A stretch of DNA of 64,000 nt from Lepturacanthus savala (lineage: Eukaryota; Chordata; Actinopteri; Scombriformes; Trichiuridae), in NCBI GenBank assembly GCA_030544235.1, contig CM060467.1, positions 6,496,001-6,560,000 on the forward strand, given 5' to 3'. The notes under the pieces were generated by a model. That model ran no database searches. It was not told the DNA's origin and worked only from the letters and a program-made list of their open reading frames with translations. Shown piece by piece: positions 1 through 11,274 of the stretch. Within the stretch, counting starts at the first letter, position 1. Every line of letters begins with the position of its first letter. A program made the position numbers and the translations under genes.

Positions 1-31
1 TAAACTGTGTTGGGGAGCTGATCCCCCCACA

Positions 32-45
32 TCTCTCTCTCTCTC

Positions 46-105
<60 letters not shown>
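32..105. repeat. (CT)n microsatellite
   Basis: The tract is CT dinucleotides with two interruptions (CTTT, CCCT) near its left part and an uninterrupted run from about 59 to 100. It is an ordinary simple repeat, likely length-polymorphic. Confidence 0.97.
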
Positions 106-107
<2 letters not shown>

Positions 108-119
108 GCTTTTTGTCCT

Positions 120-420
120 CCGCAAATGAAATTCATTGCTGCCGGTTAGTGATCTGTAGGTCTGGAGCTCGACTGATATGAGCTGCCATCACCATTTGAA
201 TTGAGGGGTATTCAGTAGCACATGAATATGAACAAATGGCAAACATAAATCTCTTGCATGAAGTACACCTTCTATCCCTTTATTATGGAACAATTGACCC
301 ATCTAAAATGAATTCTAATGCCAGCGAAAGCATTTAGATTTAAATTACACCGTAGGTCCCCTGGACCTGAGAGATGACGGCATAAAAAAGATTAATATGC
401 TAATTATTTTTTCCTCCCCT
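120..420. promoter_or_regulatory. Candidate conserved non-coding element (homeodomain cores)
   Basis: This is unique, non-repetitive sequence between two CT microsatellites. It contains a CAATTG core at 291-296, ATTAAT at 391-396 and TAATTA at 401-406. The mixed composition, without repeats and without long frames, resembles vertebrate developmental enhancers. This is an inference from texture only; conservation was not tested. Confidence 0.25.
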
Positions 421-654
421 CTCTTTATTCCTCTTTTCGACATTTGCGTAGGGTTATTGTGAGCCTTGTAAATAAGATGACTGTTTTGTCAAGGAATGAC
501 TGCGAGGTTCCCTTCCGTAAAGTATGCTTTAGATCACTGACATGCATCTAGCCTTGGCATTATCTTTATTGTTTTTTTATTAGCCAGTTTATTTTTATTA
601 TTTTACCTTCTTGAAGCACTCCATAAAATGGGTGTTCGGATGCATGTGTTCAAT

Positions 655-667
655 ATGCAAATAATTA
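655..667 (+). promoter_or_regulatory. POU octamer fused to homeodomain core
   Basis: An exact octamer ATGCAAAT at 655-662 shares its last base with TAATTA at 662-667, making a compact POU/homeodomain composite. Octamers bind POU-domain factors (for example POU2F and POU3F proteins), and TAATTA is the generic homeodomain core. Function at this site is inferred only. Confidence 0.4.
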
Positions 668-721
668 TTTTCTCACTGCTGACCCAGAAAGTCCATCAGA
701 TGCAAAAAAGAACATGATGCA

Positions 722-725
<4 letters not shown>

Positions 726-756
<31 letters not shown>

Positions 757-792
757 CTCTCTCACTCTCTCTCTCTCTCTCGCTCTCTCTCG
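726..792. repeat. (CT)n microsatellite, imperfect
   Basis: CT dinucleotide tract interrupted by three CTCG or CTCA variants. This is the second CT array in the first 800 bases. Confidence 0.95.
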
Positions 793-799
793 TCAGAAG

Positions 800-1160
800 C
801 ACCCTTAGATGGGCCATTACAGGGGCCACTGTTCATTCCAAGGTTCTGCCAAACTATCACAGTTTAAATTATGTTGTTTTTCATATCCTTTAATTGGCCT
901 GGCTTTGAAAAAACAACTTTTCCCTTTGAATGTGTTGCCATAGGCAGCCAATTGGCAAGAGTGCAATGGGGGCAAAAGCCTCATTTCATAATTTGTAGGC
1001 ACTTTAAAGTTGGCTAAGCCTCTGCAGCAAATTGAAAAGTGTCCAAAATGTAAGAAGTGAAAGGGGCTTTTTGACTGCACGTCACCATGAGAATACTTGA
1101 CGACATGGTGCAATATGCGCCTTATCTTGCAGTTATTGCAAGCGTTATGCGCCGGGGAAA
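800..1160. promoter_or_regulatory. Candidate conserved non-coding element
   Basis: Unique sequence containing a perfect 10-bp palindrome GCCAATTGGC at 947-956 (paired CCAAT-type half sites) and several TTGGC/GCCAA half sites. A 98-codon minus-strand open frame overlaps it (817-1113), but it has no known domain and I do not call it a gene. The sequence texture suggests an enhancer-like element; conservation is untested. Confidence 0.3.
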
Positions 1161-1849
1161 CATCGAGTGACTTACCAGCCTTTATCGTGTGTTTTTTTTT
1201 TTTTTTCTATTTAACATGACTGCATCGGAGCAAGGTGTAATTTGACACCGCCGCTATGAGTCAAACAAAGTTACTCCAGAAGTCACTTATTAGTGGTAGA
1301 AACAGCAGCTGGGTCACGTCTACTCGTGTAAACATCACAGCATCTCAGCTGCGATTAATGCAAATATGTCATCGGCCTTCTAGAATGTGATGTTTTAGCA
1401 ATATTGCACTTGACTGGACAGAAAAAGTGTAAAAGAAGTTTGACAGTTTTCTAAATATTTTATCATATCAAGTAAAATGGAAGCAGATAAGCGGATGTGA
1501 GTGATTCTGTAGCACTTCATAAATTGTCCTTTTTTTTTTTATCTAAGAAGCATGAGCGTGCATGTTTTTGTTTTTTTTTCTCTTGGAATCTGCCTAAATT
1601 CTAACATGATCAGTTTACACATGGTACAACAAGAGCCACTGTTCCACACAGGCAGGCAGACGGCAGAGGCCAGACTGCCATCTACAGTTATAGACATTGT
1701 AGAGGACGCAGTTGTACACTTTTGCTGTGCCTCTTTTATAATATATCACCACTACATAAATGGAACTTATGAAACATCATGCAAAACAAGGCTGTAAAAA
1801 ATATACCACTGTAAAGATGTATTAATTGATCAGATTAATAAATATGTGG

Positions 1850-1882
1850 GATCATAACTTGACTCTTTGTCAAGTTATGATC
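1850..1882. repeat. Perfect 14-bp inverted repeat, 5-nt loop
   Basis: The left arm at 1850-1863 (GATCATAACTTGAC) is the exact reverse complement of 1869-1882, with the spacer TCTTT at 1864-1868. A run of nine A residues follows at 1885-1893. It can fold as a hairpin on either strand. It is too short for a canonical miRNA precursor and I see no further pairing outside the arms. Confidence 0.9.
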
Positions 1883-3787
1883 TGAAAAAAAAAATGTTCA
1901 GGAAAACTAATATTTAAAACACTGCAGCTGTTAATGACTTTACTGTGGAACACCAATTATTGTATTGCACAAACCCATAATGAGAAATATTAATTATAAC
2001 AAACTGGAGGGGGAAAAAAAGAAGGTACCCACGGTTTGTCTAAAAACCTAAAATATAATTCAATAAATTAACTTTCCATGTGTAATGAATGGCATTACTT
2101 TCTGCATCTCAGCTGAGAGTGAGAGACTGTGTTAATGAATTGCTTCGAAAGCATCTGAAGACAGACTTAATTACAGAGCCCACAGTTCTTGCGTTATTAT
2201 GCCATATATCCCCAGCTGAATACAATTCAGCAGCTAGATAAACAAATTTCATGGCAGCCTTTATGGCACTACTTTCTGGCCAACCATTGATACCAGTGTT
2301 TATTCGCAGGGCTGCGTGAAGCGTGGCAGGCATGAAAATGTGGCATTAAAAGTGAAATCCTTCATTTTCATCTCATTAAAAAAAGGAGGGGGGGTGGGGA
2401 TGGGTAGAATGCAAATACAAAACCGTGAGCGTGTACAATACTTACAAGTCTTCCATATTCCCACCAATGGTTCATCATGTGGTGAAGTGAATGAATGAGG
2501 GAAGGTAGAAGAGGTAACGTTATGCTGTGTATGGTGACTGATTTAAATTGTTGATTTAAATGCTTAGATGATGTTTCGACACAAGAAAAGACTCATTACA
2601 ACATGTACCCCTACTCACATCTATTTAACCCTTAGATGCAAATTACTTTTAAACGCACAGGTAGTATCATTGCAGTCTGTGTGCTGGCTCCCTCATTGTG
2701 TGTTATATTACTGTATGTAGGTCTATGCGTGTGTGTGTGTTTGATTCCAGCTGCGGTCCTTTGTGCACAGCGCGCTATGCACCCCACGCACAACAAGACA
2801 CTTCCTTTCCATTTGGCGTGTGTGTGTTTTTATGTGTGTGTATACCCTGGGTAACACTGAGAACACTGGCGACAGTGCCCACGCCCTGGGGCAGCGCCAT
2901 GCCTCCTTACACCCTTCATTTTCAGTCTGGGGACTTCAGCCTTTGTGTAAATATCTGTTTTTGACTCAAATAATACAACAAGTCTGCGGACAGCAGTATT
3001 TTACACAAATCCTAGAAAATTACAGGGGAAAAGTCCAGAGGAAGGATGGAAGACAATGTTTTTTTGTTAGGCTTTTTTGCTGCATTTCATTTCAGGACCT
3101 GAATCATTCTGCAACAAAATTCATTTTCGATTTATTTCTTAATTTACTTGAGATTAAGTTATATTATTAGAGTGGACAAAATAGGCTACAACCCTGCAAT
3201 TTAAACCAAAATAATTTTAACAGATTAGACAGATATTTATGGGTGCCAGACGCTATTTTTTTGTTTTCAACTGAAACATAATAGACACATTTATTTAAAT
3301 ATATATATAAATCTGAAAAAAAAAAACATAATAAAATAAATATCACTATATAATGTATTTTAAGATTATATTTTCCTAAGATCTATCTGAGATGTTTCAT
3401 GTGATTAACAGCACACTCTTACACACGTTTTTCGTTCCATTACAGGACATTTATCTGAAGTCAAACAGTGAATTGCCTTAAAATGTAAAGGAAAGCACAA
3501 AGTGCTTCTTTAAAGTACAATACACACAAGCGGAAATCATTTAATAGCACGTTTGTTTCTCCCCTAATCCTTGAGCATTCTTTTAAAAAATGCTCACTCC
3601 GTAGTGAAACATATAATTGCTAGCTTGGCAGCTCACAAAGGTATAACCAGGTTTTCGGCTTGATAGAAGTAGCCTGGTCAATTAAAATAATTATAGTATT
3701 TCTGTGATAACTGCAAGGTCTGGGTATTTTGGAACATTTAGGGATTTGCAGTTGCACATAATTGGAGCTGTGAAGTCCAACTCCTAC

Positions 3788-3811
3788 TTTTTTTTTTTTT
3801 TTTTTTTTTTT
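3788..3811. repeat. Poly-T tract, 24 nt
   Basis: An uninterrupted run of 24 T, the longest T homopolymer I noticed in the window. It could be the reverse of a retroposon poly-A tail, but no recognisable retroposed sequence abuts it. Confidence 0.9.
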
Positions 3812-3864
3812 CCTAAAGCAGCTGATTATATGGAAGACGTACAGTCATTTGGTAAGGTGCTTTA

Positions 3865-3985
3865 ATGCATTGTTTCTCAATCTGTGGGTCGGGACCAAAC
3901 ATGGATCTGGAAATGTGTATCTGGAGGTCTATTAATGTCACTTGGATTTTCCGGATGGCACTTGCAGCTATTTTAACTGTTTAAA
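3865..3985 (+). mobile_element. Decayed hAT-like DNA transposon fragment
   Basis: The block around 3872-3900 reads as a 'tttctcaatctgtgggtcg' start followed by GGGACC, which closely resembles the well-known vertebrate hAT terminal region with the 'guggucg-ggacc' type motif (in DNA, GTGGGTCGGGACC). No matching opposite end was found, so the fragment boundaries are approximate. Recognition comes from memory of the family pattern, not from a search. Confidence 0.5.
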
Positions 3986-4489
3986 TTCACTCAAAAATAA
4001 TTGACCATTTTTTTATATATATATTTCCTTATTAGGAAATGCTAAATTATAATAATTAATAAAATAAAAAGTGATACAATATCCTCAATAATTATCGGGG
4101 TAATGCATTTTCTCTCCTTTTTTTCATGCATGTTTCATTTTTTCCAAAGGCTGAGTTTTTATATGAGGTGTGTATAATATGTTATTGTGACCTCCTGAAA
4201 TATTTGCTTTCATCCACATCATTAACGACACCACCACTGTGATTTCCATCAGTCATCTCATTTATGTAAATGATCTCCAACCAAGCAGACTTGTACTGCC
4301 CCAGCTTTTGTGACTTCACATTCCTCGACAACCAGTGCAAGCCTATAGCAGTCCCATTGCAACCAGTCTGGTCCAAGACCTGGCTCAGTGTTGAGCTATT
4401 AGCGCCTGTGGCAAGCCAACCATAACACTAGCTATAGTTGGAGCGATAGCCCCCCATTTCAGTGTGGGGTCAGCGACTCAGCCATATTG

Positions 4490-4880
4490 TTAAGATGATT
4501 GTTCTGCCAGCCTTCTGTCATGGCTGATGTGGCTGGAGCACTTGGCTTGGTAGCGGCTGCCTGGCTCCTCGCTGCCTGGAAAGCGGCTTTGCTGTAGGCA
4601 GCTCCGAGGCCTTAAAACCCTTATTGTCTCTCCTTCCCCGCGTCTAGCTCCTTTCTCCCTCTCCTCCCTCTGCTAGAACGGGCCGGAGTCGGAGGGATGA
4701 AGAGAGAGGGAGGCAGGAAAGCGCCAAGCACATTCAAGGGCCTGGTCTAATGTATCATGATCAGCACAGGGCTTTCGCTGCAGCTACTGCCTGCATCCCA
4801 CAGCATTGTTCAGCCCCCTTTTTTCCTCCCTGGCAGCACTTTCGTTTGAACAGAATTTTGACACTGCAGTGGGGAATTCT
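4490..4880. promoter_or_regulatory. Candidate conserved non-coding element, GC-richer block
   Basis: A locally GC-richer block with repeated CTGGC/GCTGCC words, followed by a pyrimidine-rich stretch (4626-4672) and a purine-rich stretch (4690-4725). It contrasts with the A+T-rich flanks and contains no long frame. I infer a possible regulatory element or CpG-poor exon-like relic; no splice-site pair or coding frame supports an exon. Confidence 0.22.
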
Positions 4881-5195
4881 GCAGATTAAAGGGGACATAT
4901 TTGGTACACTTCCTTCTTGGCACTTTTAATAGTGTTGGGGGAAGGTGCAAATTTTTAATCAAGGCATTAAGTATGCATGGGCAGCGGAGATGGTATTGTT
5001 CTCACCTTTATTCTTTGATTCAACATAGAAATCATCCTACAAAATATAATACATATATCTATACACCCACCAATACATATATCAATAAATGTATCCCTAT
5101 ATTTATTTATACTATAACTTTAGCTCTGTGACAATCATTTTTTCTTCTCATGTTCTTTTTATTTCTCTCTTTAAAGAATATCCTAGTTATTAATT

Positions 5196-5215
5196 ATATG
5201 TGCACATGCACATAT
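5196..5215. promoter_or_regulatory. 9-bp-arm dyad around GTGCACATGCAC
   Basis: Arms 5196-5204 (ATATGTGCA) and 5207-5215 (TGCACATAT) are exact reverse complements with a 2-nt spacer. Such short-spacer dyads can be dimer binding sites. Function is not shown. Confidence 0.6.
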
Positions 5216-5530
5216 TGCAGCTAGGTGCTGAACCTGTGCCTTGCAGATGAGACAGTTAGGGAGAAAATGGCACCATTAGCAGGGGACTTTATATGAGCAG
5301 CTTGTTTCATCATATCTATGTAACATGCCTATTGTTCCCCTCTCTCTCGCTTTCTACACTCTCCTCTGTCCTTGCCCTCGGTGCGAAAACACACCTTCTT
5401 CTCTGTCACAGCATCACTCTCATCCAGATGTAGTTAACCCTTTCACGCTCCTCAGTCACCCTCCTTGTTGTGCTCCGTGGAAGAGCCAGCCTAGCAACTG
5501 GGCTCAAAAAACATTGTTGATTGCCCAAAT

Positions 5531-5538
5531 ATTTGCAT
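5531..5538 (-). promoter_or_regulatory. POU octamer
   Basis: Exact ATTTGCAT on the plus strand, preceded by AAATATTTGC context. It lies about 640 bp from the next octamer at 6169. Confidence 0.35.
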
Positions 5539-5759
5539 GCCACCATTTGTGCGCTTATGTGTGTGTGTGCAGATCTGCATTATATGTGTGCAATTGCTGG
5601 GATTCTTGGAGAGAGTGATTCATTTAGGGGGCCCCTCTCCTCTCCTCAGCTGCTCCCTGCCTTCCCCAGTAATTAGCCTAGTGTGGCTGCCACCTCTCGC
5701 TGCTCAGTCTGGGAGAGACACTTGACACGGCAGACATCAGAGAGATTTTTCAGGAGGCT

Positions 5760-6280
5760 CTCCCGGTGCCCCAACAGCTCTTAATTAACCACTTAGGTAT
5801 CCCCACTCGTTCCCCCGGCCGGCACTTTCCAAATGGTAAGGAGGTTCTGTGCCACGGATCTAAACACCGGGGGAAGCGTGCTATCAAAAGATCTGGATAA
5901 ATGAAGGCTTGTGTAAATTATTTTTAATGATTCCCTCCTGGCACATCATTATGTTTGTAGTTACACACAGGCACTTCTGAGACGGCTCATCTTCGCTAAG
6001 GTCATCAGCAGGACCAACTGTAACTAGCTGCTAGTCTGTAAATGGCTTATTAATTAGTGCTGTGGTTTTACATAGCTGTGAGCTCTGATATATAGTGCAG
6101 GGATCGTAATTGTGCGGAATCGAAAATGATGATGGCGATGACGACGATAACCCATCTCCAGGCTATTTATGCAAATTGCCTCCTCATATTAGAAAATCAT
6201 TACCTATCCAAACACTGCAACACTCAGCCCGTGTGAATCACAATGATGGATTTTATGATAATTGCGATTTAATTTTCTCC
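5760..6280. promoter_or_regulatory. Candidate enhancer-like CNE (octamer, RUNX, homeodomain motifs)
   Basis: This block combines TTAATTAA at 5781-5788, an AACCAC RUNX-type core at 5787-5792, TAATTA at 6051-6056, TGTGGTTT (RUNX type) at 6061-6068 and an exact octamer ATGCAAAT at 6169-6176. It is unique and not repeat-derived as far as I can see. The motif mixture is characteristic of developmental enhancers; this is inference, and cross-species conservation would decide it. A GAT/GAC-rich stretch at 6126-6150 explains the acidic chance frame here. Confidence 0.4.
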
Positions 6281-6602
6281 CGCTCCCTCTCTCTCTTTTG
6301 TCTGTATGGAGTTTGAAAATAATTTGGTCATTGTGAGTGCTATTAATTCTGTATTAGTTAAAGCTGAATGGATGGGTTTATTCAATTTCCTCTGAATTGA
6401 GATTTGTAAATGATCATCATTTTGTGGAACAGAAGATCACTTGTTACTTTTTTTTCTCTTTTTTTTCTTGGCTGAATATAATTCAGGAATATTTAAACAG
6501 GCTGTTTAGACAGTAGGTGATTTATATGTCTTCTTTTAATGACTGCTTGACCAACAGTTCATACTCTAAATTTGTATGTGTGAAAGTGTAAATATTTTCA
6601 TA

Positions 6603-6717
<115 letters not shown>

Positions 6718-8587
6718 GCAATGCTCATTTTAATCAGGGATACTATTATAAATGTGCAAATATTAAAATAGAAATAATGTTTTATTCAAAGGTGTGTATG
6801 TCTCTTGAATTTTACAAAAAAAACATGAACATCACAACAGAAACAGAAGAACAAAACTATAATAAGAGCTATCAACAGGTTCTGAAAGCCAACAGATCAT
6901 TTTCGGAAATTTCACTTTTCCTGTCCGACACTGAGAGACACAGAGAGGGTTGAATTTAATTATCTGCCAAGCTCCGCTCTAACAAGTGCTTTGTAGTTGA
7001 GCATTCAAATCTCACTGGAAGTCTTCAGAGAGGCAAAGCCAACTTTGCATTCATGAGGGGAGCAAATATTACAGCAGCCCTCTGTAACCTTGATGAAATG
7101 TGCATTTCACCTTAGGCTATGAGAGGGGAACATGAAAACCCTGAATCATTACATTTAAACGGGTTTCCTTCCCTCACAACGTTGAAACAGAGTTGTGGTG
7201 CATCAAAAAAACAAAAAAAAATTCAGTCTCTTTTGGTTTTATTCATTTGAATCTTTTGTTTTTTCTGAAAGGTCGAGGTTCATGCAGACAGGTTGGTCGA
7301 CAGCAGGGAAATAACACCGTTTAAAGAGCCTGAAATGAACACACTGAGAATTTGGTTGTGCTTTTACTCATGAGAAAGGGGTCTGCCCCATCCAGTTCAC
7401 CCACCCTCCGATGTCTCTCTCAGAGCCTTTTGGTATGCTGACAGTACCCAGGCTGCAATCAACATCTGCTAATTTCTGTCTATTAACCGTATTGTCGTAA
7501 CACACGATCATGATGTTTTGTTTGTACGGCTGAACTGAGACTTATGACCCTAATCCATCATCTGCTTGTCATATTTTTATGCGTTGTCTGTGCAGTTCCC
7601 TGCAGCCCAAAGCAAGCATATTACAAGGCCCTGTTTAAGTTATTGGCCAGCTGCTAGAGCTGTGCCCAGCTGAAGAGGTCATTGTGTTTCTCTCTCTCTT
7701 TTTTTTCTCCCCCCTCCCTCCACTTTCCTCTCAGAATATCACACTGTAGCACAGTCAATGCCAAACATAATACAAACCGTATGTCCTGAGAAGCTATCGT
7801 TTGCATCCACTGTGCCTGAATATTTTAGCAGGCCCCACATCTTCCCCACACACAGGCAAAGACACGACTGTTGACACAATGAGGACATTTTTTTTTTAAT
7901 TTAAATTCTTTTTTTTTTTTTTTAAGATATTGGATCATAATGCTATTATTTCACAGCTTTGCTCACTGTCTTCACCATATAGACATTACACATTCATGAC
8001 CAATGGCTGACAAACTTTTAATGGCGTGAAACACGCACAGAATTCCAATATCATATTTAACACCAGTGGAAACAAAGGAGGCAAATGTTCAAATCTATAA
8101 TTTTAGATTTATGATATGCAGCTGCTTGAATATAAATGTCGTAAATGCTCGATGGCTTCACAATAAACGTGTCTTTATTAGGATCCAAATGTTCTGCTTG
8201 TCATGATGCAATGTCACGCACCCCATGCAACAGTCTGGAAACAACTGTGATTTGGGACGTGAATGGCGATTACTCGTGATTTAGTGCCTTATCAAACTTC
8301 AAGAGCCACTTAACAGTAACAAGCTAAACAAAAATGTATACAAATATAAAAAAAGCTCATGAGAAAATCACATCATTATATTCTGTGCTGGCTAATTATA
8401 TCTGTCCTGTCATCTTTTTTAAGTATTTAATGATGTTCAAAGACATTCTCATCATATTCCATGAAGACATGCAGTCCTATGAAGACATAATTGCTCAATA
8501 CATTACTCATTGTATGGTGACATTGCAAATGTATAAGTGAATGGTGCATTGTACCGTCTATGATGAATGTTATGGTTATGGGATTTC

Positions 8588-8653
8588 TGCCCATTGTGAG
8601 ATGAACAGGCTTAGAGCCTTTGCCCATTGTGAAATGAATGGGTTTAGAGTAAA
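8588..8653. repeat. 33-bp tandem duplication, two diverged copies
   Basis: Two adjacent copies (8588-8620 and 8621-8653) both start TGCCCATTGTGA and match through most of their first 29 bases. The last bases differ. It is a minor local tandem duplication and the source of the repeated His-Phe/His-Leu-Thr-Met-Gly peptide in the opposite frame. Confidence 0.8.
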
Positions 8654-8932
8654 TGTCCTCTTGAGGATAGTCGATGCATATCACCGCAGACTGGAGAGCC
8701 TTTCCTTTTTCCCCTGCTCGACACTGTGTTGATAGACACGGGCAGTATTTTTCCTTGTTAAGAAAGGGCCTTGTTTATTCTGCAGGTAACGATCCAAATC
8801 CAGCAGACATTTGCCCCACAGGAAGGGGTGCGCTCACTCAAGTTTGTCATTTCATTTCTACTGTGAAATCCATTAAGTCCACACACTGAGGATCTCTTTC
8901 TTCATGCTTGTACAGTATTTGTCAGTATTTTC

Positions 8933-8982
8933 TTTTTTTTTTTTTTGGGAAGGGGGGGTGGGGGGGGTGGGGGGGGGGGGGG
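8933..8982. repeat. T-run followed by G-rich tract (G4-capable)
   Basis: A run of 14 T (8933-8946) is followed by G3, G7, G7-8 and a G14 block up to 8982, broken only by single A or T. The plus strand has ample G-tracts for a G-quadruplex. Confidence 0.9.
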
Positions 8983-9259
8983 CAAGGGCTGATGAGCCAT
9001 ATGTAGGATCTTCTTTCAAGAACTAAAGTTGCTGAAGAGCTGTAGCGTTGACATGCTTTTTAAAAATAAGTTGATGATATAATCCAAAAGGGTTGAATCA
9101 GCTGAAATGTTCCCCCTTGTTGCGGTCATTTGAACCACAGAGACCTACACAGCATGCAACATGGCAGCGTGTATGGATTACTGACACTGTTGATGCCATA
9201 TCCACAAGTATTTCTCTTGACAGTGTTTGCTTCACTACAGTAGGTAGGGGAAGGGGTTT

Positions 9260-9260
9260 G

Positions 9261-9291
<31 letters not shown>

Positions 9292-9317
9292 GGTGTGTGG
9301 GTGGGGTGGGGGGGGGT
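9260..9317. repeat. (GT)n microsatellite grading into G-rich tract
   Basis: GT dinucleotides with one GTTT interruption are followed from about 9290 by GGGTGTGTGGGTGGGGT and a nine-G run. Confidence 0.95.
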
Positions 9318-9409
9318 AAGATTTCCTCCCCCAGAGTGTTGTCTTTTCTTTGTTTCGGGTTTGTCTCCCCCTCTGCCATAGCAGATTTCTGGTCAGCCAT
9401 GTGAAATTA

Positions 9410-9840
9410 ATCTGAGAGAAAATAAACAGCGGAGCCCAACAACTAATACAGTTAATTGTCTTAGTGCTTTTCTGGCTGGCCACTCGCTAACAGCTGGTCA
9501 TACTGGCTCATGGCACCACTTCAGCCAGCCTTTGAGATAATAACTTTTGCATCTGCCAAAGAAGTGGCTGTTACTGCCCACAGAATTTACAACTCACAAG
9601 TGGAAACACAGACTCCGACAGAATTTTCTATGCACGGGTCTTTGAATTTTATTAATGTAATGCAAACACAGTCCTTCCAACACATTAAATTGTTGATGTT
9701 ATGCGAATACACTCCGGAATTGCAGATCCTCATTAACATTATTTGCATGTTAATCTGCATCTTTTTAATTAGTGATATTATTTATGCACATAATTTTCAC
9801 CCGGTGATGCCAAGTCGCAGGCACATTAATTAATCTACAG
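9410..9840. promoter_or_regulatory. Strong CNE candidate with octamer and homeodomain cores
   Basis: A continuous unique block carrying TTAATTG near 9452, an exact octamer ATTTGCAT at 9741-9748 followed by GTTAATCTGCAT, TAATTA at 9766-9771 and ATTAATTAAT at 9825-9834. A 107-codon plus-strand open frame (9510-9833) spans it, but its residue content is not that of a known domain. An open frame over a conserved AT-rich element is expected by chance. I favour an enhancer-like CNE. Confidence 0.42.
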
Positions 9841-11274
9841 AGATGCCAAACTGTTTTTCCTCCACTTTTATTTGTTTACAACGTGTTCTGGATTCAGGGG
9901 GAAGTTGAGGGGGGAAAAAAAGAAGAAAAAGAAATTGCCTAAAGATGAATAAAAGTAGAAAGACAAGATTAACTAAAAGTCCTTTTTGTTTTCATAATTC
10001 ATATTGTAATATTAGCCCGATATCACGTGTGTATTTTTTTTCTCCGCTCTTCCTCTCCTCTTTCCTCTGAGATCGGTTATTCAGTTACACTACCTTGATG
10101 TATTATTAAAATCCATAATGGACTCCGGAGGCTTCCTTTGCTTCTCTTCTTCATTTACAGAATATAGTCAGTGTTATTCTAATCTCCCAACAACACCGTC
10201 ATGCATAGGCAATGAGCCCCCTACCCCAACCTCACCACCTACCCAGAAGCCCCTGTGAGATCATCCACCTCTACACACAGCCACCAGATAAACACTCCAG
10301 CGTGGCTCACAAAAAAGTCTCAAGACGAGACCTCGGCGATGATACTTTATGCAAAGCAGAGACAATAGCAGTGACTGTTATTACCGCTGCATTGCCACGG
10401 AATGTTTTATCACGGAAACCAAATTATCCTGAGACATGCAAAATAACTATTTGAACAAATAGGCCCCATAAATGTGCAGTAATTTAAAATGTATTAATTG
10501 TGCACTATCTTTGATTGCAGATGTTCATATCTGAACTCAGCTGTTGTTTTTGAAACAAGCATGCAACTTAGCTTTTTTGCCTATTCTTTTTTTTTTTTCT
10601 TTTATTCTTTTCTTATGTTTTTCAGCCCTCTAAGCATTTGGCCAATTTAGGCAAAAGTGTTTCAGAGTAGCTTGGATCTTCTGATTAAAACCGTTTTTTA
10701 ATACATTACAAGACAGCATGTTATAACAGAGTGTGATGCAACATACTACAAACAGTAGAATTGGGTGGTCATAAATCATAATCGTAAATCAAAGCTTCAT
10801 ACAACACATTAAGGTGGATATAAGTATCTTTCAGAAAGATTTGTGATGCAATTTTACATGTATTAATCATTTTTAGTGCCCATGGTTGTAATGCAACTTA
10901 AAAAATGAATCTGTCCAAGATTTTCTTGGTTGACTATACACCTGCAGACTGATTTCTGAGTTTTTTTTCTTTCTGGGAAAAATAGTTTATCCACGCTCTT
11001 GCCTTTCTACTGCTACCATCAACAAACGAAGAGTATCCACCACAACAAAAATGGCACTATCTGACTAGAAATAGATAAGCCTGCACACAGGAAAGGCTCA
11101 AGCACAGTGCAAAACACAATGTTTATTGATGTATTTTATTTTATTATTATTATTATTTATTTTTTTTGGGACATAGAAGTAAGGAAAAATAAAACATCAC
11201 CTGCAAGAGTTTCATGTCTGCTACAAACATCAGGATTCTGACTGCAACTTATGGGCCGCTAAAGGTGTCATTAA

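Larger units (their letters stand above)
1..3780. other. Gene-free interval, unique DNA with regulatory texture
   Basis: No supported gene is present. Open frames of 60-135 codons here have no recognisable domain, and overlapping frames at 2636-3170 are typical chance ORFs. The interval holds two CT microsatellites, T-runs at 1192-1206 and 1530-1540, a 14-bp perfect hairpin at 1850-1882, and four exact POU octamers at 655, 1358, 2409 and 2636. The part after about 3170 is A+T-rich and shows nothing I can name. Confidence 0.8.
8983..11274. other. Gene-free interval, GT microsatellite and CNE-like block
   Basis: No gene is supported; the ~100-codon overlapping frames at 9093-9483 come from the GT microsatellite. 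It contains the octamer-bearing block at 9410-9840. From 9900 to 11270 there is A+T-rich unique sequence with T-runs (10588-10600) and a (TTA)n stretch at about 11140-11160. Confidence 0.8.
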
